Source: Acidobacteriaceae bacterium (GTDB taxonomy: Bacteria; Acidobacteriota; Terriglobia; Terriglobales; Acidobacteriaceae). From it: a stretch of DNA of 8,200 bases. The DNA lies in assembly GCA_003152795.1 (NCBI GenBank), contig PMBA01000467.1, forward strand, positions 1 through 8,200, written 5' to 3'. Below, piece by piece: positions 1-5,705 of the stretch. Position numbers and translations under genes: made by a program. The notes beneath the pieces were generated by a model. It was not told where the DNA came from, did not search any database, and worked only from the letters and a program-made list of their open reading frames with translations. The stretch's first letter is position 1; every line of letters begins with the position of its first letter.

Positions 1-81
1 CGCTGTTCCAAGTAACCCGCTTCCGGTCGCTTTAGCTGACACCGCATACTGACTGTCCTTGACGTGCGACCCTTACCCATA

Positions 82-95
82 GGTCCTGTAGGACC
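82..95. repeat. near-perfect 14-bp palindrome
   Basis: The arms GGTCCT (82-87) and AGGACC (90-95) are exact reverse complements around a two-base centre. It could be a dimeric-regulator site for a minus-strand gene beginning just to its left (an ATG lies at 78-80), or chance. There is no stem-loop plus T-run layout, so it is not a classical terminator. The function is unknown. Confidence 0.35.
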
Positions 96-208
96 GCTCG
101 CTATAGCAATTGCGCGAGGGATCATGGCGACTCGGACATTGTCGGGGCTTATGGGAGAGTTGCCGCTATACCTGAGCAACGTGACGACATCCGGCGCGTG
201 TTTCCGGA

Positions 209-224
209 GGGATCACGCTATCCC
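209..224 (-). terminator. weak hairpin just after the first GH35 gene
   Basis: GGGAT (209-213) and ATCCC (220-224) can pair around a six-base loop, about ten bases past the stop codon of the minus-strand GH35 gene. The position suits a transcript end. The stem is only five base pairs and no U-tract follows on the minus strand, so intrinsic termination is doubtful. Confidence 0.2.
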
Positions 225-233
225 GAATACTTT

Positions 234-2027
234 CTACTCGTACCGGTAGAGCGTCACGCGTATCGGCGCATTGGGCCGCACGGTCAGTATCTCGCCCTGT
301 CCGGTATCATCGCCCCCCAACTGACGGATGACCCGCCATTGGCCATCCACGAATTTACCTTGCTGTACATCGCCTAGGCCCACGATCTTCGGCCCCGAAG
401 TGTTGGGAGCAAAATCGATCCGGATGGCTCCGCCCACTGCTCCAAAGTAAAACTCATCAGGCCCTGTCGAAATCAGGATGGCGGCTGCCTGGAGCGGTGG
501 GGCGAGATCCTGGTCAGGCGCCGGCGCCACCTTCGGCGACGCTGCCGGTGTACTCTGCTTCCCCGGAGCGGATTTTGTGGGCGGTTCCGGGGCAATGGGA
601 ACGCGGCCGTTGCCGATGTAGGTAAGAGTCAGCGTGTAGTCACCGAGCTTGACCTCCGCCTGCGCATCGCCTTGATTCATGCGAACCGCAGTCATCGTGC
701 CCTTCCCCTGCTGGGCTGTGATGACCGGAGAAAGTTGCGAGACTAGGGCGTACGCGCCGGCCAGATCGGTGTCCGCAGCGGCGGAGCGTTCGATGAAGAA
801 GGGCGAGAATGCGATGGCGTTGAACTTGCCAAAAGCCGAAAGCACGTTCGACCCATTGGTGCTGGTCTCGGGAATAAACAACGGATTGCCGTTGCGCGTG
901 AAGCGCGCAGCGACCTCATCGAAATACTCCAGGTAAAGATCAGGCGCGAGAATGTCGACGGCAGGCGCCCCAGCCCTCCAAATGTCATGAACCTGCGGCA
1001 CCGGGCCGCCGCTCGGATACGTGCCGGGCCAGGCGTGATTGGGTTGCTGAAGCCAGGCATTCACGTACACGGGGATGTCGTATTCTTTCTTTCCTTCCTC
1101 GACAATCGTGTTGACGTAACGGGCATAGTTCCAAGCCATGAAGATTTCGTCCACTGGCCAGTGGAGTTGCCGCCAACTGATTTCGTGTTCTTCGAGACTC
1201 ATGGGCGGGGTTTTGGTTTGGATGGGCATCTCCATGCTCTCCGGCTTGCCCGGGCCGAACACTTCTTCCCATGAGCCCGAGGTCTTGAATCCCTGCGCTG
1301 CCCAAACATCGCGCAGTTCGGGGACCAGGGAATTTTTGTGCTGCTGCAGATAGTGCATCAATTCCTTAGGGACCGGCGCCGCGAAGGCCGCGTTGGCGCG
1401 AGCTGAGCGGTCGCGCGAATCGCGCAGAACGCCGACTTCGTTTTCCACTTGCATCATGAGGACAGTGTGCTGCTCGCCATCGACTTCCTTCATATGCCGC
1501 ATCAAGGCGCTATAGGCGCGCGCGTCGGCATCGCGTGTGGCGTCGCCGAAGGTGCTCAACAACTCCATAGTTCGGCCGCCTTGAAGGCGAATTCGCGGAA
1601 AGCGCTTGTAGTCCAGCTTGACCCAAACCGGCGCGTAACTCGACAAGCCATTTTTCCAGCTTCCGAACCACAGGAATACAATTCTCAGGTTGTTGCGCCG
1701 GGCATCTTTGATCAGGCCGTCTACCAGGGCGAAGTCGTACTTGCCTTCGGTTGGCTCGGTCTGCGCCCATGAGATGGCCACAAGCGCGGCATTGAGGTTG
1801 CCCGAGAGCAATTTGGGCCAAACCGCCTGCATGTTCTCGAGGCTGGTCGCGGTGTTGTTGCCCAGCTCTCCGGTCAGCGCCAGGAAGGGTTTCCCGTCCA
1901 CGATCAGTTGCGTGGCTGTGCCCTGCTTCTGCAGATGCGGCCTGCTGGAGGATGCTTGTCCATAGCCGTAAAGTGTTATCAGCAGAGCGCAAACGGAGAG
2001 CAATGAAAGCTGAAATCGGAATTTCAT
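234..2027 (-). CDS. secreted GH35-type beta-galactosidase, DUF5597-like C-terminus
   Basis: A 597-residue probable exo-beta-galactosidase, predicted to remove terminal beta-galactose from oligosaccharides or polysaccharide side chains in the periplasm or outside the cell. Residues 1 to about 25 form a signal peptide (KFRF, then a hydrophobic core). The (beta/alpha)8 domain follows, with the acid/base Glu197 in QVENE (193-197) and the nucleophile Glu387 in FIPET (384-388). The C-terminal part from about 512 contains the TGPDEF and FVDGQW signatures seen in DUF5597-type GH35 proteins. The characterised relative I recall is the xyloglucan-active Bgl35A of Cellvibrio japonicus. Compared with its divergent neighbour it has about 30 extra residues at 260-297 and a Pro/Ala/Lys-rich linker at about 477-511. 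The start is supported by a strong Shine-Dalgarno sequence, GAGGTG, at 2036-2041. The family call is firm; the substrate is inferred. Confidence 0.87.
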   Translation of the reverse strand: MKFRFQLSLLSVCALLITLYGYGQASSSRPHLQKQGTATQLIVDGKPFLALTGELGNNTATSLENMQAVWPKLLSGNLNAALVAISWAQTEPTEGKYDFALVDGLIKDARRNNLRIVFLWFGSWKNGLSSYAPVWVKLDYKRFPRIRLQGGRTMELLSTFGDATRDADARAYSALMRHMKEVDGEQHTVLMMQVENEVGVLRDSRDRSARANAAFAAPVPKELMHYLQQHKNSLVPELRDVWAAQGFKTSGSWEEVFGPGKPESMEMPIQTKTPPMSLEEHEISWRQLHWPVDEIFMAWNYARYVNTIVEEGKKEYDIPVYVNAWLQQPNHAWPGTYPSGGPVPQVHDIWRAGAPAVDILAPDLYLEYFDEVAARFTRNGNPLFIPETSTNGSNVLSAFGKFNAIAFSPFFIERSAAADTDLAGAYALVSQLSPVITAQQGKGTMTAVRMNQGDAQAEVKLGDYTLTLTYIGNGRVPIAPEPPTKSAPGKQSTPAASPKVAPAPDQDLAPPLQAAAILISTGPDEFYFGAVGGAIRIDFAPNTSGPKIVGLGDVQQGKFVDGQWRVIRQLGGDDTGQGEILTVRPNAPIRVTLYRYE

Positions 2028-2035
2028 TTTCCCTT

Positions 2036-2041
2036 CACCTC
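2036..2041 (-). promoter_or_regulatory. ribosome binding site of the minus-strand GH35 gene
   Basis: On the minus strand this reads GAGGTG, followed eight bases later by the ATG at 2027-2025. It is a close match to the anti-Shine-Dalgarno core and fixes the start just ahead of the signal peptide. Confidence 0.75.
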
Positions 2042-2192
2042 AATTCTTTTTTTCGAATAAGGGAATAATTTAGACAAGGGATCGTACTCGCATTGGAATC
2101 ATCTTGGAACCTTGAAGAATATCGCATAAGCTTCCCGGTCTGGTTGGCAGAGATCAAAGCCTCCTGATTCCGGCAGGGAATACTATCGCGTG

Positions 2193-2198
2193 GAAGGA
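2193..2198 (+). promoter_or_regulatory. ribosome binding site of the plus-strand GH35 gene
   Basis: GAAGGA lies ten bases before the ATG at 2209. The spacing is slightly long but acceptable, and the signal peptide immediately after the ATG supports the same start. Confidence 0.5.
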
Positions 2199-2208
2199 TT
2201 CTTGTCAG

Positions 2209-3879
2209 ATGAAAATAAAAGATGCGGTTTTGGTCGCCCTGGTTGCGTCAAACATCGCGATGGATCTTAACGCCCAGGTGAAACCGCAACCCATTCCTCA
2301 GATCGTGAAGAAAGACGGACGCTTCGCCTTATTCGTGGACGGCGCTCCTTACTTAATGCTGGGCGCGCAGGTGCACAACTCCAGTACCTGGCCGGCGACG
2401 CTTTCCCAGGTTTGGCCGGCGATGGCATTCCTCAACGTCAATACCGTTGAGGCGCCCATTTACTGGGAGCAGTTTGAGCCGAAGCAAGGGCAGTTCGACT
2501 ACAGCGTCGTCGACTTGCTTTTGGCGCAAGCCCGCCAGCATCACATACGGTTGGTGATTCTTTGGTTCGGGACCTGGAAAAACGGCAGCCAGCACTATAT
2601 GCCGGAGTGGATGAAGCTCGATCCTGAGCGTTACTCGCATGTGATCGACAAGAACGGAGACTTGGCGGATTCGCCTTCGCCGTTTGCGACCGCGTCGCTC
2701 GAAGCCGACAAAACCGCTTTCACCGTTTTCATGCGGCACCTTAAGGCGGCCGATCCCCAGCACACCGTAATCATGATTCAGGTGGAAAACGAAGCCGGGA
2801 CGTGGGGAAGCCTTCGCGATTATTCTCCGCCAGCGCAGAAACTTTTCGAGGCACCGGTTCCGCCCGAAGTGCTCAGCGCTATGGGTGTGAAAAGCGGGTC
2901 GCCAGCGCCGATTTGGCAGGAAGCCTTTGGCCCCGAAGCGGAAGTTAACTTCCACGCCTGGGCGGTGGCGAAATATGTCGGACAAGTTGCCACTGCGGGT
3001 AAAGCGGCTTATCCGCTGCCAATGTACGTGAACGCCGCTCTGCGCGATCCGCTGAAGCCCGGCGCTCCCGGCAGCTACGAAAGCGGCGGCCCCACCGACA
3101 ACGTGCTTCCCATCTGGAAAGTCGCGGCGCCTGCCATTGATATTCTGGCGCCCGACATTTATCAGAGCAATCCCGTCGCATACTTGAAAGAGTTGGAGCT
3201 TTATCACCGCGATGACAATGCGCTTTTTATCCCCGAGACGGGTGGCGCCGCCAATGCCCGCTTCTTCTTCTCCGCGCTTGGCCTCGGGGCGATTGGATTC
3301 TCGCCCTTCGGCATGGACTACACCCATGGTCATGACACCGCCCCGGGATCCCGCCAGCAGCAAGAGTTTGACGCCTACGCCATGAACTACCGGTTGATCG
3401 GCCCCATGCAGCGCGAGATCGCTCGCCTCAATCTCGAAGGTAAGCTCAAGGCCGTCGCCGAAGAACAAGGCAAGCCCACTCAGGTGCTCCCTTTTGGAGA
3501 CTGGAACGCGGCGGTTTCCTACGGGGCCAGCCGCGAGGGTCAAGGGGCGGGGAACGCGGAACCGACGGGGCGTGCTCTGGTGGCCCAGCTCAAGGACAAT
3601 CAGTTTCTGGTGACCGGATTTTTCTGCCGCATCGATTTCCGTCCCGCCGGCACCGCCGAGCAACGCAAATCCGGCAATATAGTGGATGGAACCGGACAGA
3701 CTCCGTCAGCGCAGATTGACGGCAAGTGGCAGCACCGCCAGTTCCTGAAAGTTGAAGAAGGAACCTTCGAGAACGGCGTCTTCAAATTCCAGCGAATCTG
3801 GAATGGCGATGAAACCGACTGGGGGCTCAACTTTGGCGCGGAGCCAGTGGTGCTACGTGTCTCGCTGGCGACGTACTAA
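2209..3879 (+). CDS. secreted GH35-type beta-galactosidase paralog, DUF5597-like C-terminus
   Basis: A 556-residue paralog of the divergently transcribed GH35 enzyme, probably an exo-acting beta-galactosidase with a different substrate preference. A signal peptide covers residues 1 to about 22, with likely cleavage after LNA. The catalytic barrel shares many blocks with its neighbour, including LWFGTWKNG (118-126), QVENE (191-195, acid/base Glu195), DILAPDIY (311-318) and FIPET (340-344, nucleophile Glu343). The region between APVPPE and QEAFGP (215-242) is about 15 residues shorter than in the paralog, and there is no Pro/Ala linker. The C-terminal segment keeps an NGDET motif (532-536) expected of the DUF5597-type end. 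Its TAA stop interlocks with the TAG of the facing fucosidase gene. The family call is firm; galactose specificity is inferred, since DUF5597-type members are incompletely characterised. Confidence 0.86.
   Translation: MKIKDAVLVALVASNIAMDLNAQVKPQPIPQIVKKDGRFALFVDGAPYLMLGAQVHNSSTWPATLSQVWPAMAFLNVNTVEAPIYWEQFEPKQGQFDYSVVDLLLAQARQHHIRLVILWFGTWKNGSQHYMPEWMKLDPERYSHVIDKNGDLADSPSPFATASLEADKTAFTVFMRHLKAADPQHTVIMIQVENEAGTWGSLRDYSPPAQKLFEAPVPPEVLSAMGVKSGSPAPIWQEAFGPEAEVNFHAWAVAKYVGQVATAGKAAYPLPMYVNAALRDPLKPGAPGSYESGGPTDNVLPIWKVAAPAIDILAPDIYQSNPVAYLKELELYHRDDNALFIPETGGAANARFFFSALGLGAIGFSPFGMDYTHGHDTAPGSRQQQEFDAYAMNYRLIGPMQREIARLNLEGKLKAVAEEQGKPTQVLPFGDWNAAVSYGASREGQGAGNAEPTGRALVAQLKDNQFLVTGFFCRIDFRPAGTAEQRKSGNIVDGTGQTPSAQIDGKWQHRQFLKVEEGTFENGVFKFQRIWNGDETDWGLNFGAEPVVLRVSLATY
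3876..3879. other. interlocked convergent stop codons (4-bp overlap)
   Basis: The plus-strand GH35 gene ends with TAA at 3877-3879. The minus-strand GH29 gene ends with TAG, which is CTA at 3876-3878 on the plus strand. No intergenic space remains for a dedicated terminator, so transcript ends must fall inside the opposite gene or rely on Rho. Confidence 0.9.
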
Positions 3880-5540
3880 TTGACGGGCAAGCCCGGAATC
3901 CGAACCCGCAGAGCGAAGCCGTGCTTGCAGTCGTAGCCCTTCGGTAGCTTTATATCCAGTTCGCTGTCGTCTTGCACCCAGTCCACTTTGTCTGAGGAGC
4001 CCAGCAGGCTCAGGTTGAGGGTTTGATAGCCCATGCCCTGGGGGCCGGTTCCGAGCGAATGGATCGATGCGGTTCCATCCGGGGGACAGGCCATGCTGAT
4101 GGCGTACACGTAAGGACCTTGGGCGGTAAAGCGGAAATCGGAGGCAGTGTAAGGTTTGGTGTCTGCGTCGTGTCCGAAACCAGTTTCAATCTGGGTTGGG
4201 CCTTCGCCGAATACCTTCCACGGATGGGTGCCGTAGATGGCTTCGCCGTTCTTGCCGAGCCATGCGCCAATTTCGAGCAGCGTGGCGCGAACATCCTCGG
4301 GGATGGTGCCGTCCGGTCTCGGGCCGATGTTCAGAAGCAGGTTTCCGTTCTTGCTGACGATGTCCACTAACTGATGAATCAGGAAATCGGCCGACTTTAA
4401 GTGATCGTGCTTCATGTATCCCCACGACAGATCGCTGATCGGCGTGTCGGTCTGCCAGTGTACGGTCATGATGTTGGAGAGCAGGGCGCGCTCGTAGTCA
4501 CGGGAGCCGGAACCTTCCGGCATGGAATAATCTTTGAAATTGATGACGGCGGGAATGTTGTTGTGCGCGGCGTAGTTGTAATAGAAGGCGGCGAACTCGG
4601 TGACGCTGCGGCGAAAGGCCGGGTGGCCGATGCCGCCATCGAAATAAAACACTTCAGGCTTGTACTTTTCGGTCAGTTCGACGGCCCGGGCCAGCCAATC
4701 GAGCGTCCAAGCCTCACTCACCCACGACCACTCGTTGTACGCGATGAAATGCGGATCGTTCATCCAGGGATGGGCGGGGCCGTAGAACGACGCGTACCTA
4801 GGATCGTTCACGTCCGACTGAATGTAGCGGCCCTCGTCGTAATAGTAGTTGTGCTCGGCGCGATGCGAGGACAGACCGAAATGCAACCCTGCGGCGCGGA
4901 CTGCTGTTGCGAGGTCGCCGACAATATCGTGATGCGGGCCCATCTTCACCGCCGTCCAATCGGAGAGATCGGAGTCGTACATAGAGAAGCCGTCGTGATG
5001 TTCTGCGACCGGGATTACGTATTTCGCGCCGGCGCGTTTGAACAGATCAACCCAGTCTGCCGGGTCCCATTTTTCGGCACGGAATTTTGGGATGAAATCC
5101 TTGTAGCCCAGATTTTCCAGCGAGCCGTAATTTTTCTGGAAGTCTTCATATGCCGGATCGCCCGGCCGGTACATGTTGTGCGGATACCATTCATTGACCG
5201 CTCCAGGGACGGCGTAAACACCCCAGGTTATAAAGATTCCAAACTTGGCGTCCTTGTACCACTGTGGGTTTACAAAGTTGCGGAGCGTTTCCCAGTCGGG
5301 GCGGTAAGGGCCGTCGTGCGACTGGTGGTCGGCTTCGGCGATGAGGGAACCCCGTCTCGCGTCGTACTTCGCGACCGACACCTGCCATTCCCGGTCGACC
5401 TCCTCGGCTGACTTGACCCCGTGTGTGGGTGCCATCGGGTCCGCGGGTTGGTTGCTGACCTGGGCAGTCGCCGCGGGGATTATCGCGCCGAAAACGACCA
5501 ACGCAAATAAAACTGAAAGCAGCTTCTTCCGAGATCTCAT
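3876..5540 (-). CDS. secreted GH29 alpha-L-fucosidase
   Basis: A 554-residue retaining alpha-L-fucosidase that would release terminal alpha-linked fucose from plant or microbial glycans. The ATG at 5540 is chosen over one at 5660 because a clear signal peptide begins there: RSRKK, a hydrophobic core and ATA|Q cleavage near residue 26. The 40 upstream codons look non-coding. Family hallmarks are NEWYPHNMY (116-124), the HHDGF motif (181-185), WQTDTPISDLSWGY (362-375), GNLLLNIGPRPDGTIPEDV (399-417) and NGEAIYGT (431-438). Asp301 in FYFDGG is the expected nucleophile. Residues from about 460 form the C-terminal beta-sandwich region. Two things are odd. FGIFITWG (100-107) has Thr105 where the family usually has a fucose-contacting His, and SSHRAEH (224-230) replaces the more common YYS-type segment. 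The enzyme is probably cotranscribed with the GH3 gene upstream. Confidence 0.92.
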   Translation of the reverse strand: MRSRKKLLSVLFALVVFGAIIPAATAQVSNQPADPMAPTHGVKSAEEVDREWQVSVAKYDARRGSLIAEADHQSHDGPYRPDWETLRNFVNPQWYKDAKFGIFITWGVYAVPGAVNEWYPHNMYRPGDPAYEDFQKNYGSLENLGYKDFIPKFRAEKWDPADWVDLFKRAGAKYVIPVAEHHDGFSMYDSDLSDWTAVKMGPHHDIVGDLATAVRAAGLHFGLSSHRAEHNYYYDEGRYIQSDVNDPRYASFYGPAHPWMNDPHFIAYNEWSWVSEAWTLDWLARAVELTEKYKPEVFYFDGGIGHPAFRRSVTEFAAFYYNYAAHNNIPAVINFKDYSMPEGSGSRDYERALLSNIMTVHWQTDTPISDLSWGYMKHDHLKSADFLIHQLVDIVSKNGNLLLNIGPRPDGTIPEDVRATLLEIGAWLGKNGEAIYGTHPWKVFGEGPTQIETGFGHDADTKPYTASDFRFTAQGPYVYAISMACPPDGTASIHSLGTGPQGMGYQTLNLSLLGSSDKVDWVQDDSELDIKLPKGYDCKHGFALRVRIPGLPVN

Positions 5541-5544
5541 TGCG

Positions 5545-5548
5545 CCTC
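5545..5548 (-). promoter_or_regulatory. weak ribosome binding site of the fucosidase gene
   Basis: The minus strand reads GAGG, four bases before the ATG at 5540. Both the match and the spacing are marginal, but together with the signal peptide they favour this start over the upstream ATG at 5660. Confidence 0.4.
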
Positions 5549-5614
5549 GCGCATCATAGCAGACGATCGGGACTACTCTTTCGCCAGAACCCCGAAGGAC
5601 CATACGACCTCGAT

Positions 5615-5639
5615 TTATACTCTGACCGCGTCTTATACT
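5615..5639 (-). promoter_or_regulatory. possible tandem -10-like elements for the fucosidase gene
   Basis: AGTATAA occurs twice on the minus strand (plus-strand TTATACT at 5615-5621 and 5633-5639), exactly 18 bp apart. The inner copy continues to TATAAA and would place a transcription start about 65 bases before the fucosidase ATG. No good -35 hexamer is seen at the right distance. An internal promoter in the 165-bp gap is plausible but unproven. Confidence 0.3.
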
Positions 5640-5650
5640 TCCCCAGCAGG

Positions 5651-5689
5651 GCCGGGCCACTCGGAAAAATGGGAGCGGGTCAGCCCGGC
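5651..5689 (-). terminator. GC-rich inverted repeat after the GH3 gene
   Basis: GCCGGGC (5651-5657) and GCCCGGC (5683-5689) are exact inverted copies separated by 25 bases, beginning 16 bases beyond the GH3 stop codon. The pair could form a stem that stabilises or partly ends the GH3 transcript before the fucosidase gene. No U-run follows on the minus strand; the only run of T's is in the loop. It is therefore not a textbook intrinsic terminator. Confidence 0.3.
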
Positions 5690-5705
5690 GCGAACTCCAC
5701 GACGG

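Larger units (their letters stand above)
1..233. other. left-edge region without a supportable gene
   Basis: No protein family, tRNA or other RNA gene is recognisable here. Frames entering from the left on the plus strand stop within about 50 bases (TAG at 33-35, TGA at 50-52), so at most a 10 to 16 residue tail of an upstream plus-strand gene could be present. One minus-strand frame stays open from about 212 to the left edge, with ATG codons at 123-125 and 78-80, but its translation matches nothing I know. The stretch contains a short near-palindrome at 82-95 and a small hairpin at 209-224, listed separately. Confidence 0.5.
2028..2208. promoter_or_regulatory. divergent promoter region between the two GH35 genes
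   Basis: This 181-bp spacer separates two head-to-head genes and must carry promoters for both. It is AT-rich at about 2041-2072, on the side of the minus-strand gene, where minus-strand TAAATT-like sequence could serve as a -10 element. No convincing sigma70 pair is visible in either direction. A TTGGAA hexamer is repeated 11 bp apart at 2093-2098 and 2104-2109, which would suit a tandem regulator site on one face of the helix. AGGGAATA also occurs twice, at 2060-2067 and 2175-2182. Shared control of the paralogs is inferred from the layout. Confidence 0.55.

Noticed and set aside
64..249. 61-codon plus-strand frame at the left edge, overlapping the end of the first GH35 gene
   Set aside because: It has a GTG start, no recognisable motif, and runs across the GH35 stop codon on the other strand.
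2095..2171. GGAATCA / TGATTCC inverted pair in the divergent promoter
   Set aside because: With 63 bases between the 7-bp arms, about one such pair is expected by chance in a spacer of this length.
2353..3663. 436-codon open frame on the minus strand inside the plus-strand GH35 gene
   Set aside because: It lies entirely opposite a gene with intact catalytic motifs. Its translation is rich in Arg, Gly and His with no domain pattern, as expected for an antisense shadow in GC-rich DNA.
4401..5411. 336-codon plus-strand open frame opposite the fucosidase gene
   Set aside because: It is antisense to conserved GH29 motifs; the Val/Arg-rich translation shows no family resemblance.
5541..5660. N-terminal extension of the fucosidase to an ATG at 5660
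   Set aside because: The 40 extra residues precede a complete signal peptide, which would then be internal; the start at 5540 is far more consistent with secretion.
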